Below, in pieces: positions 10,790-20,805 of a stretch of 33,466 bases of DNA. The position numbers were made by a program, and so were the translations under genes. The stretch spans positions 15,006,348-15,039,813 of the forward strand of contig CM044497.1 of the NCBI GenBank assembly GCA_024364805.1, given 5' to 3'. Within the stretch, counting starts at the first letter, position 1. Each line of letters begins with the position of its first letter. This DNA comes from Euprymna scolopes. Lineage: Eukaryota; Mollusca; Cephalopoda; Sepiida; Sepiolidae. The notes below the pieces were generated by a model. That model ran no database searches. It saw only the letters and a list, made by a program, of their open reading frames with translations, and had not been told where the DNA came from.

Positions 10790-11035
10790 CGGCGCAATCA
10801 CATTGACACACCGGTTCTTGCCAGATCATCAAAGTTAAGGAACGTCGAGCCTGGCCAGTACCAGATGGATGACCATTTGGGAAGGTGAGCCGCTGTATGC
10901 ACCGCTAGGTAAAATACCAGGTTGGGAAACTAGTACGGTCTCTCCTTCTCTCGAGGGTAGATGGCCCTCTCTTAGGCCGTGGTAGGCAACCCATTTAGTG
11001 ATGGCGTCACTAGCCCTAGCGAAGCATCAAGTATT
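10790..11035 (+). repeat. 5S rRNA-derived SINE-like repeat
   Basis: Positions 10822-10883 read AGATCATCAAAGTTAAGGAA, CGTCGAGCCTGGCCAGTACC and AGATGGATGACCATTTGGGAA in succession. This matches the internal part of animal 5S rRNA (GATC.CCGAAGTTAAGCAACGTCGGGCCTGGTCAGTACTTGGATGGGTGACC.CCTGGGAA in standard form), including the A box, intermediate element and C box of the 5S internal promoter. About 30 extra bases follow GGGAA before ATACCAGGTTGGG resumes the 5S 3' part. A tail of ~110 bp follows with a hairpin (TAGTGA..GGCGTCACTA, about 10997-11012). The 5S 5' end is diverged. A 5S-headed SINE is more likely than a plain pseudogene because of the tail, but copies elsewhere would be needed to show this. 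Confidence 0.65.
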
Positions 11036-11129
11036 CAACTACAGATAAGGTTTGAATTACACTACAAACTCGTGTAGTGACTTCAATATCGATTGCAGTC
11101 GCATGCTACGTTTTTTACTTAATATATCC

Positions 11130-11480
11130 TACGATCTATTTGCCCTTTAGCTGCACGGCCTATTGTTGCGAGATTATTCGAAACAACACTAGTTAATATA
11201 GCCCTTTGTTTAGTCTTACGGCCCATTTTGTCTGTTCTGCTCAGTCCATTGTGACGAGATTATTCGAGACAATTACGGTTGATATCTGACCCAAAAGTGC
11301 TAGAGGCATTATCCGGTCCCGACTCAGTCGGATATCAACATATTATGCAACAACTATTGCATTGTTCAGTTTTGCCACATTCAAATACTACGCCGCCGAA
11401 CTAGACCGCACCCTTATTTATCTTCAACAGTCCTCCCATCCAACGTGACCACTCGATTTATTCGATTACTACTTATACTT
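11130..11480 (+). repeat. Short degenerate tandem repeat, period ~88 bp
   Basis: CCTATTGTTGCGAGATTATT (11159) and TCCATTGTGACGAGATTATT (11247) are followed by CGA(A/G)ACAA and lie 88 bp apart. The flanking sequence is also similar (TTTGCCCTTTAGCTGCACGG against TTTGTCTGTTCTGCTCAG). A weaker third copy lies near 11437 (TCCAACGTGACCACTCGATTTATTCGATTAC). Confidence 0.45.
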
Positions 11481-12794
11481 TCTACTAACTTACATCGGTC
11501 GTAAACCGAAGTCAGACCCCCCCCGGCCACGACATTCGATGTTCCTATCATCTCTTATGGCTAAGTGACGTTCCATCACCAGTTGATCTGATTCGTTGTC
11601 TGAATTTGCTCGGTAACGTTCGTACTGCCCACGGACAAATGAGTCGTTTTCTACATCCTTCGTTTCTGTATACGAGAGTTGGTGGACACATCTTTATACA
11701 ACAGCTACATGCAACTGCTATGTATAATGCTTATAAAGGCGTCAGTTTTAAGATTAAATGTTCTGCTAACGTCAAATATCTTCTTGGCCGTTAAACAATT
11801 TTTCTTTTCGATTAGTTGCTAAATTATAGATGGCTGTAAAGATTACTATTTCAGCATTCGATATTAGATTTATAAGAATCCAAATAACTAAATATGGAAT
11901 AATAAAAGCAGTTACGGTTTAAAAACTTACAAATAAAATGAATTCATTTATAAGTCACTCAGCATAGTCCTTTCTAAGAATTAGATGTGTTTTTTAATTT
12001 TTGAAAATTTTAAACTTTAGTAATCCGTGAAATAATACAAAGATCTGGAGATAGGTAGTATTCTCGTCTGGGAATCGGACATTAGTTGAACAGCCCAAAT
12101 ACAATATTTTAAGGATATGAATATGTTCATTTCTAAATGTTTAATTCTAAATTCTTATTTAAAATCGAATAAGCTATTTGATACGTCAAATGCGCATGAA
12201 ACTATGTCCCTAATAATATAGTATAACCAATTCATAACATTAGAACTTTTGTCTTTAACATTAAAGATAATATTGACGATAAACTAAGATTTCTAAAGAA
12301 CCCCTTTTAGTAAACAGGGTGGATCGGCACTTATCTCGTCAGACGACCCTTTCCAAGTCACTGGTTTACCTTTCGTGCGTGTACCCGTCTCTATCACTCA
12401 GGGCACGCAAGCTGTTCAAGTATGAGCACCAGAGCGGCCCCATCATGAACTGCTTTCGTGAATTCACCAGCAGAATCCTCCAGTAATTTCATAAGGAATT
12501 ATTTTCGACTCACTACATTATCCATCCATCCACCAGCCGCATCCTTTTAATGTTTTCCTACGAGTTTCCTTCTTGAGATAACGAGATATGACCGACGATA
12601 CAAGAGAACACATTCAGTAACAGTACTTACAGACAAGTGACATTCGATTTTCCAGGTTTTCTTTCTTCTTGGCTTTATTCGTTTTTTTCTTGTGATTAAA
12701 TTCTTTCCAGTGTTAAACTTTTTACTTCAGGCTTTTTAATTTTTTTTTATTTTGAACTCATTTTTGCGAAAGAGTATGTTCATTATGGTACCAA
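11481..12794. other. No gene seen
   Basis: AT-rich sequence with a less AT-rich patch at about 12320-12490. A plus open frame at 11606-11794 has no recognisable family motif. I see no transposon ends. Confidence 0.45.
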
Positions 12795-13080
12795 ATAATG
12801 TAAATGTAACGTGGCCGTTATATTTTCACTCGAACTCAACACATTGCATGCAGAGAATGCCACAAAGGAACAGAAGAAAAATCAAACTCGGCTACTTTTC
12901 ATTTTTACCAAAAGGCATTTCTTAACAGTACTTCCCAAATCACGCCTGCAACTTGTACTTTCGTCACGTAGTTTACAAAACTCTGCTGTTTTTTTCCCAT
13001 TCTCTCATGTTGCCATGGGGTTACATGATTATTTCACGTCGGCGCGTGCGTATCCATGGCTATCGCCGCCACGTGATTCC
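12795..13080 (+). repeat. Unnamed ~290-bp dispersed repeat, copy B
   Basis: This is the partner of the repeat at 9755-10050, about 3.0 kb downstream in direct orientation. It has higher GC in its last third (GGCGCGTGCG, CCATGGCTATCGCCGCCACG). Two overlapping open frames cover it (12811-13116 and 12953-13300), but they continue into unrelated sequence and are not conserved as frames in copy A, so coding is unlikely. Confidence 0.6.
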
Positions 13081-13285
13081 AAATCACTCAGACTTGCCCC
13101 TCCCCTTTTGCTGTAACATCACCTTACGTCATGGTTTGGTCATTTGCATACGTGAAATGCAGCTACTCGACTTACGTGTTCGTGGCTTCGTTTCACAGAT
13201 TTCTGAAAGTTTACAGCGGCAATTCACCCCCTCTTTACTGGCCTTAAGCGCGCATTTGCTGTCATCGCTCCAAACTAAAAACGTG
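13081..13285 (+). promoter_or_regulatory. GC-richer patch with clustered factor-site matches
   Basis: Within 200 bp are CACGTG (13070-13075, E-box), TTACGTCA (13125-13132, CRE/ATF), ATTTGCAT (13142-13149, octamer) and GCGCGC. Such clustering in AT-rich DNA may mark a regulatory element or the promoter part of a retroposon. No transcript start or exon can be shown from the sequence. Confidence 0.25.
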
Positions 13286-13289
13286 CTTA

Positions 13290-13652
13290 TCCTTTCATAA
13301 AAGCCCCTGTCGGTGGGGCATTAGAATACGCCGACTGCCCCCCCTGCAGAGGGTAAAATCCCTCAATGGGGGTCCTGGATATGACCTTAAATTATATCCA
13401 GTGGTGAGGCCCCAGCTTGTGGGCTTTGGGGAGTATGGAGCCACCCTTTAATTACCATTGCTCCCAGGTACACTCTGACCTGGAGTGGTAGTACCTGTTA
13501 GGGTCCCAACTATGGGTTAAATAGAAACCGACGTGAAAACAACAAATATATTCTATTAAAAATATCTTTCTTCAAAATCTTTGGATTCGGCATTAAATAA
13601 CCCGAAAAGGGTTGATATGCCGTAAAACAAAAACAACCAACCAACCAACCTT
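13290..13652 (+). repeat. Retroposon 3' end with terminal hairpin and (CAAC)n-type tail
   Basis: A GC-rich body (about 13300-13520, with CCCCTGTCGGTGGGG and several short hairpins) ends in a stem GGCAT...AACCC / GGGTT...ATGCC at 13589-13622. CGTAAAACAAAAACAACCAACCAACCAACC-type sequence follows. A stem-loop just before a short tandem A/C tail is typical of LINE (L2/CR1-like) 3' ends and of SINEs that borrow them. No ORF2 sequence is present upstream, so a SINE or a severely truncated LINE fits. The 5' boundary is uncertain. Confidence 0.5.
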
Positions 13653-14009
13653 TCATAAAAACGTTTTACTTATACTTCCAAGAGCTACATCGACTCAAAA
13701 CTGATGAAAAAACAGGGTGAAATTATTCAACGTGATCGTTGTTCAAATTTAAAAGGAGATGGAGATAGATAAATAGAGTGCGAAGATTGAAAACTAATTA
13801 TTCGTGTCCGACCATTTCATTTACACGTCCGAATACATCGAATGCTCCCCAAGGGACAGTATTTCCGTTCCTAATACATTCTCACCGCCTAAATTATTTT
13901 CCAGTTGGAAGAATCAAATTCAATTCTTCTAAACTCTGTTATGGGACGAACTGATTTACCCATTTTAACAACAATGGGCTTATTCAGAAACAATAAATAT
14001 AGTTACATT

Positions 14010-15070
14010 TGTGTCCAAACCACATATGATAGTCAAAAATTACCCCAGCAGAGGGGGACTGAAAGCTAAATTATAGGTTTTTTTATGTGAGCAATCCCGG
14101 GGTACCTTGCCGGTTTAAAAGGGTTTGTTTACTGATGCAAAACACATGAAGGACAAAACAATTTCGGGAACATTGGTGGTGATATGGTTTTGTGATGAGG
14201 ATTTTTACATGTCATCAAGCAATGTTGTCTTCACAGTAACCTTAAGGTTAAGGCCCTGATTTGGCTGGTATGGGAAAATAGATAATGAAAAACTTTAGCT
14301 TCTGTCAGGGGAATCACTAAATTAATATGCATAGGTGATGTGGCCAATTGGCCATTCAAAGCGAATCAGAGTATGACGTAATGACCAGAGATTGGTTAGA
14401 TGAGACCCCAGATCCGCCCAACTTCACCCACTCCTACCTTTAAAGGAGCCGCAGGGCTATTTTAGAGTGAGCTGAGCAGTTGCCAGTCATCAGTGGAAAG
14501 CCGGCGATTGAGCCTGTAATCATCCGGTGCTTCACGTTCACTGACCGTCGGATAACGAAAAAGAGAAATCGGTGGTTAAAAAAAGTCCCGTTAGAGTAAC
14601 TATTAAAATTGACTGCTGGTGAAAGAAAAGATATTGCATATATTTTTTATTTTATTTTCCCTCTATTTATAATTGTACAAAAAATTACATTTTTCTTGTA
14701 ATCAAAATTTGTTTTAATAATTAATTCATACAAACGAAACCCAAACTTGCGTCAGAGTCAGTTATTCGTCGCTTACAGAACTTAGCATTAACTTGCAGAT
14801 GAATCATACCAAATTGAAGTAATCTCTTTTAGCGAACAGCAAGCAAAAGAAAAAGGAGTAGCCAACATACGGCCCGCAGCGTATATCCGCCTTGAAGACT
14901 TTGAGTTATATACGTTGGATTTTCTTCTTTTTTTCTTTTAATATTTCCTATTTTTTCCTTGACTTGTAAATACTATTGATACAAGATCTACACGAATCTC
15001 GCACCTACTTCATTATCGTAGAAACAATAGAAACCGCACTATTAAGCCTCCGATGGTGTTCGAATCGGAA
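14010..15070 (+). repeat. 5' LTR
   Basis: This aligns with 23934-24573 plus 27888-28321. It starts TGTGTCCAAACC against TGTGACCAAACC in the 3' LTR. The right boundary is uncertain: similarity fades between 15053 and about 15170, and 15070 is chosen because both copies end ...GGAA there. A CTTTAAA box at 14438-14444 followed by GC-richer sequence may be the promoter. I could not identify a tRNA primer-binding site with confidence. Confidence 0.75.
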
Positions 15071-16120
15071 CCACCTACAACAATACTTATGTACCTATGG
15101 GCACTACGTTCTTACTCGTATTATATTCTTGACTGGGGGAGGCCGGGTTTTCGTCGTGGTATATTGATTGCCGTGACAAGGATTAACGTAGCAAAAGTAA
15201 AGGAAGAAAAAATAAATTCTAGAGGAACCTAAAGTTGACCAGGAAAGATTCTTAGAAAGGAAAACGATCCACGGACACAACATATATTCTTTTGGAATAT
15301 CACGAACTTTTGCTCACTTTTTCTTAATCGAATTCCGGTTTGATTGCATCCACTGATGTACACCAGTTTGATCCCCTTATGGTTGACGTCATTCACGCAA
15401 GATTTCATTCTGGAGATGGTGTCAGACTATAAGGTCGGGTGAGTTAATTTTTTCTTTAGCGTTAGTTAAATTTTTCCCTGGTCATCGGTGACGATCCTTG
15501 AAGGCGAAATCTGTTTTAAGTGAAGAATATTCGATGCCTTTGGATTGCAAAATAATATCAGTTGTGTATTAAAGAATAGGGAATTTGCTGTGTATACTGT
15601 TATTCTTAATTGATTTATGCATTTAAATTGCTAAATAATATCAGTCGTGTATAAAAGAAAAAGAATTGGTATTTGTAATTACATTTTTAAGCGTGGGTCG
15701 TATTTAAAAAAAAATTAAATTTGTTGTGTAAAATGTTGTTAATTGATTGATGCCTTTGAATTCCTGAATAATATCGGCTGTGAATTAAAGAGAACTAATT
15801 TACATTTGTAATGGCAATTTCTTTCTAAAGCTCGGGTCGTATTTGAAAAAACAAACAAACAAAACAAACAAACAAGAAAAGCGGAATTAAAAGGGAGAGT
15901 GCCTGAAAAGAAAAGAGAGGCTGACGGTGTACGCGAATCGTATTTTCCAGTGGAGAATAGTTAACGTTTTGTAAAACGCTTGATTGGGGATTCATATTGT
16001 GAAGTATTTAGTGATTAACGTTTTGTTTTATTTATTATTGTTTTACACAAGTGAACCGTTGGAATTTAAAAGTGATTATTTTTACTATTTTCGTTGTTGT
16101 TGTTTTGTTGGGATTGAATG
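15071..16120 (+). other. Untranslated leader of the LTR element
   Basis: There is no coding signal between the 5' LTR and gag. Around 15535-15800 a loose ~100-bp unit repeats (ATGCCTTT.GA.TGC..AATAATATC.G..GTGTATTAAAGA), three times in diverged form. Leader tandem repeats of this kind are common in LTR elements. Confidence 0.45.
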
Positions 16121-17280
16121 CAACAAGGGGAAATGAATAGGTCAGAGGAGGGTAAAGCAGGGGTTTTAATGGCCGCGTAGTGGACACGGAGAGTAGTGAG
16201 AGGCTAGAAAGTCCCACGAGGCTGATGGACAAGATCCAGATACGGATCGCGAGGAGGGTGGAGGATGAATTGGGGTCACCAAAAGTGACTGAGACTTTCC
16301 GAACAACTCTAGGGAATTAAAAAATTCCCGGATTTAAAGGCGATCCGGGTAAATTTGATGATCAGTTGTAGACTGACCAAAACGCGAGTGGTGTTTAGAT
16401 TATAGGATACAGAGATGATCCTGCTGGCCCATGAAGCCGCCCTAGGACCGGTGTCACGTTATATTGGGCGGCAGTTTAAGGAAAACCCCAATTGACATGG
16501 AGCCAGCTGTGATCCGCACGGGTGAAGGAATATGCCAGTGAACAAACAACCATACCTGAGCTGGCAGAGCGGATTTCAGGTTTAGCTTTGAGGGCCTTTC
16601 CTGACAGTGCAATAAGGGGCAGTCGAACCATCCAAGCTTTGTTTTTGATGTACTCGGGGAGGCGTTCCTGACCAGGGAGATCCGAGCAGATATCCTTAAG
16701 GGTAACCCGGTCAAATTGCAGGAGGCTCTGGACTTGGCACAGAACACTTATCTGGAATGAATAAGAATCTGGAGCTCGCGGTCACGAGAAGATGACCTAA
16801 ACCGGCCAAAAAGACTTCGCTCCTGAGGAAACCAAAGCCGGAGAAAGACTAGGAAAAAGAAAGTGTACAGATTGGGGAAGTCTGAGACCCTAGGCATGGT
16901 CGTTATAAGAGGTTGCCAAGAGGGGACGGGCCTGATGTGCTTCACCTGCCAGTATGGGCATATCGAGCCAATAGCTATCCCACTTAATGGGAGCGCCTAG
17001 GCTCGAATTGTCGGAAATGTGGAGGGTTTGGTCACGTGACCAAATAATGCACAGCAGCGGAGGACAAGAAGCTTAAGATCAAGTCGGTCAAGTACATGAT
17101 GCCGGTTCACGCCCGACAGCCAAGGCTTCAGGAAAAGACAAAGGGTCGCCGAAAGTATATAGGGGCAGACGACCCTAGTGAAGGCAAGACCCCTATGTTG
17201 TTGGGAGTGTGGTCAGCTGGGTCATATGGCTAAAGGATGTCCGAAGAGGCAATGCTGGCTCTGTGGAAAAAGGAGGCGCT
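16121..17280 (+). pseudogene. gag-like region with zinc knuckles (fossil)
   Basis: The Ty3/Gypsy gag assignment rests on two CX2CX4HX4C-type nucleocapsid knuckles (near 17009-17045, CRKCGGFGH, and 17198-17240, CWECGQLGHMAKGC), plus a related cysteine cluster near 16938. An upstream capsid-like segment ends in wording like that seen before the knuckles in this family. The region is decayed in several places and is treated as a fossil. Confidence 0.65.
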
Positions 17281-17760
17281 TGCGATGGCAGTGTCCATGG
17301 TCCTATATACAGACGCGAGTAACACCTGCATAGGGGAGTGTTAACTCAGCGGTGTCCGGAGATGGATGGTTCAGTTTCATGGCATACTATAGAAGATCCT
17401 AATATATTTCATATCGCCTAATCTAACAGAAATCTAGCAGTGATGGCCCATCATTGAAAAGGAGTCTTTTACGATTGTGTATGCTATGCAAAAAAACAAA
17501 CTACTACCTAAACGAAGCTAAGTTTGTGGTTAGAAGCGATTACAAACCACTGTTGTTCGAACATTGTTCGAAGGGGACTAGACGAATAAAAAGATCCAAC
17601 AATGGGCTCTAAAATTATCCGGTTATCGGTATAAAATCGAGTACTTGAGGGTAAGAAAAATACTTTTACCGACCTTTTGTCCAGGATTCGTGAGCAATTG
17701 AAATCCGAACTATCCGGTTGAAGTCGTGTGTTTATGACCGGTCCTTCCAGGTAGGAGTAA
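17281..17760 (+). pseudogene. pol region, RNase H part (fossil)
   Basis: The motif LYTDAS near 17305-17325 is the conserved first-aspartate block of Ty3/Gypsy RNase H. A downstream segment near 17520-17560 (VVRSDYKPL) matches the family's (V/I).TDH.PL block. This supports Ty3/Gypsy pol. It is decayed and treated as a fossil. Confidence 0.65.
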
Positions 17761-17869
17761 TCAATTCCCACATCCAGAATGAAAGACCAGTATGGAGTGA
17801 TAGTTACTCAGAAGAGCCCGGAGTTATGGTAATTCCGCATTGAGCCAAAACAATCAAGACAGGTCAGAG

Positions 17870-18960
17870 GGATCTAGAGCTGGCCAGATTAAGGGCCAGG
17901 GTGGAAAAGGTTCAGACCCAGAAATACACCCTTCATGAAGGCAATCTGCACTACATCCCCTGCCGAAATGGGACAATAGGATTGAAAATGGTGGTGCCGG
18001 CAGAGTTAAGAAGGGAGATCCTAGAACAAACTCACGAAAGAGTAGGGCGTCTTGGGACTGATAAAACATGAGTTAGTATTTAGAAACTATTATTGGCTGA
18101 TATTAGCCAAAGTGATAATAGAGTAGATAATCCTTTGTGTGCAATGTCAGGCGCACAGTAGGCATCAACAACAAGCTCCACTGACAGAAACAGATGTTCC
18201 GCAGTATCCCTTCAAAAACTGACTCCTCCTGGACCCTATCCAGTAACGGAACGAGATAACACGTCGTGGATTGGCTCAATAGTTGGTCAGAAGCATATGC
18301 GGTGCCGAATAAAAAAGCACAGACAGTGTTAGATTTAATTCTAGAAGAGATCTACCCTAGGTATGGAACCTCAGAACAAATTGTAAAAGAAAATGGTACC
18401 TTCCCCAGAAAAAAAACGTCAAAGTATAGTGATTTCATAAGACGTTGACGCATATCTTGGGAAAGTTGGTTACTGACAATCCGGCCAAGTGGGATCAGTT
18501 TCTCTCACAGACCTTGGCCGCAGTTAGGTCCACAGCGAACAAGATCTCAAAGTTTTCATCGTTTGAGATAGTGTTTGAGATAGTGTTTGGGTTTGTTTGG
18601 TGGTCCTCTCGATTAATAACCTTAAGCCGCGTCGGAAGTAACTAGTGGAAGAACATCACGTTGTTAGAACAACACAAGAGGTTTCTTCAAGCCCGACGGT
18701 ACATACAAAGGGCGCAGAAAAGACGGAATTCTCGGTTGAATAATGACGGAAAAATGCGGAATTGAAGGTAGATGACCCCGTTTATTATAAATTGCAGCCG
18801 GAGTGGGGAAGTTGGATAAACGTTGGCCACTCTATTATCGGGTAGTGGAACAGAAAAGTCGGCTCTTTATGTGATCGGGGACCATATCGCTGGAAACGTG
18901 AAGAGCGTGTACGCCAATGACTTCAAGTTGGCGAAACTAGAATTGGAGGTAGAATCTATT
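17870..18960 (+). pseudogene. pol region, integrase part (fossil)
   Basis: An HHCC-type zinc-binding start is visible (HERVGRLGTDKT near 18037-18070, CVQCQAH near 18138-18160). Core-domain stretches follow around 18260-18600, and a C-terminal segment typical of Ty3/Gypsy integrases (DPVYYKLQP near 18775) comes last. The order matches retroviral-type integrase, N to C. The region is broken and old. Confidence 0.65.
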
Positions 18961-20702
18961 CTGCAAAAGAGGGTGGAAAACCATGGAAGACAACTTTGGT
19001 TTAACCTCAGGAAATGGAGAAATAACTTTTCCAATTAGATCATAATGTAATGAGAACTTTGACGAATAGAAATAGGACTCCGAAACTAACCATTGACTAG
19101 AGACAACAACGAAGTCAGGAAGCGCATCAACAAGGAATAGGAAAACACTCCTGGGGTTGGGGATGATCCTGAGAGAGAATTGGAAAAGAATGTTGGGACT
19201 CGATTCTGATAGTTGTTGGGAAGAGGGAGATGATATCCCATTACCTTTTCTGAACGAGAGGCTGAGAGCTGAAGGAGAGGGGGATATCAAAGAACGCACT
19301 GTCGGAGGTGACCCTCTAGGCGACCATTGTCAGCTGAGATTGGGAAAGAGACACGTCTTTGACGGAACTGATCGGACAATCGAACGTTAATGGTAAGACT
19401 CAGCCCACATGAAAGAGAAAATAACTGGGGCGAGAACAGGAAGACTGGCCAGAGTGCATGAAACAGCTGATGAACAGAGCTTTGTTCTTTTGGAATTAAG
19501 TTGAAAATATGGTTGAAAAGAAATTGAAAACACATTTAAACTAATAGGATTTGCAAGCGTTAAAACTGAGGAAAATAAATATTTTGAACTCAAATTAAAG
19601 AGTTGAGAACAAAGATTTTTTACATAAAGATACGGAATAGATAACTTACATAAATCCTTAAAAAAAAAAACGCCGATACGGAGCGCAATTGAATGTTATA
19701 TCATACGTTAATAGACTGTCAATGAGGCAAATTAAAAAAAAAAGTAAAACGAAGCGAAAAGACAACTAATAACAGCTGGAAAAAAAACACCAATTAGCCG
19801 ATTATTCGGAGACGTGAAACCGCTGGTATTGATGGGCGTATAATTTAATGTTTGTAACCAATGGAATAACCGATAGAAAGAAAACGATAAACAAAAGAGA
19901 TTTTTATGATTTTGTATTTAAAAATGCAATCGATTCAAGACGTAATGAGCATGCTAACATAGATAGAAGAAAAGAAAGAAAGAAAGAAAGAACGCAGTTA
20001 GACGAAACCAAAAAAGAGAAAAAAAAATATTTCATTTCACTAAGCGACTTGCACGCGGGTTAGATCTTATTTTACCCCGTCAATCAAACTGTGCGGCGAT
20101 GTTTAAACAGAATTATTATCAGGAGTCCGCCACGTGGGTGACGCGACGTTGCCCGGATTCCACTAATTTGGATTATAGCGAATTCTGCTGTGTTTAGAGC
20201 TCATATTTTTTTGTTGTTTTTAATGATTCCAAAGAATATTAATTAGCGATTAGGATTGGATGGTTTCCTGAAATGTAATAACTTTTTTAAGACAAATTAT
20301 TTGAGGATAAGTTTTGAACTCTGTGTGGATAGATAGCACTACACGCTAACAAGGCATACGGTCGGAGCGGTAGTCGACTGTTGAGGGTCTGGAGTTGCAC
20401 AATCCACTTGCATCGACCGAGGTAGGTATGGTTGAACAAGGGCCCTGTTCGATTGTACCACCGGCAATGGTGGGGCTGAGTTGGACCCTGGATGTTTCCG
20501 CTGCCGATCATTCTGGCATTCGGGGTATCTCTAGTTGGTGTGTGTCAGTTGTGAATAGCTCTAGCATAGACAAATATCGTCAAGCAGGCGTAGAAAAAAT
20601 AAGAGAGCATAGAAATTATAAATGAAAGAAATCAACTGCAATATTTCGTGAAGGAAATTCGACCAACAGAGAAAGGAGAAATCATCTTTTTGGGAGTGTA
20701 TA

Positions 20703-20757
<55 letters not shown>

Positions 20758-20780
20758 TTCCTATTTCGTAATCGTTGTCT
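18961..20780 (+). other. Region between integrase and envelope parts
   Basis: No family motif is recognised. Two acidic open frames near 19157-19390 look like the charged spacer seen after pol in some elements. An (AAAG)n run lies at about 19971-19993. A (TA)n tract occupies 20706-20754. A GC-richer patch at 20330-20560 holds an open frame (20395-20625) without assignable product; it could be the start of the envelope region. Confidence 0.35.
20706..20754. repeat. (TA)n microsatellite
   Basis: About 24 TA units with one interruption at the left end (GCATATA). The tract lies inside the LTR element, just before the envelope-like region. Confidence 0.9.
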
Positions 20781-20805
20781 GTGTTGACTTTGAGGGGGGG
20801 GAGAC

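Noticed and set aside
12811-13300. Two overlapping plus open frames of about 100 codons, with Arg/His-rich wording
   Set aside because: They cover repeat copy B and its GC-rich flank. The frames are not kept in copy A and match no family I know.
13704-13735. CTGATGA followed by GTGAAATT: possible second hammerhead
   Set aside because: There is no pairing stem II between CTGATGA and GAAA, and no GUC-type cleavage triplet in place.
14976-15167. Open frame of 63 codons at the end of the 5' LTR
   Set aside because: It crosses the LTR boundary and is not kept in the 3' LTR; no motif.
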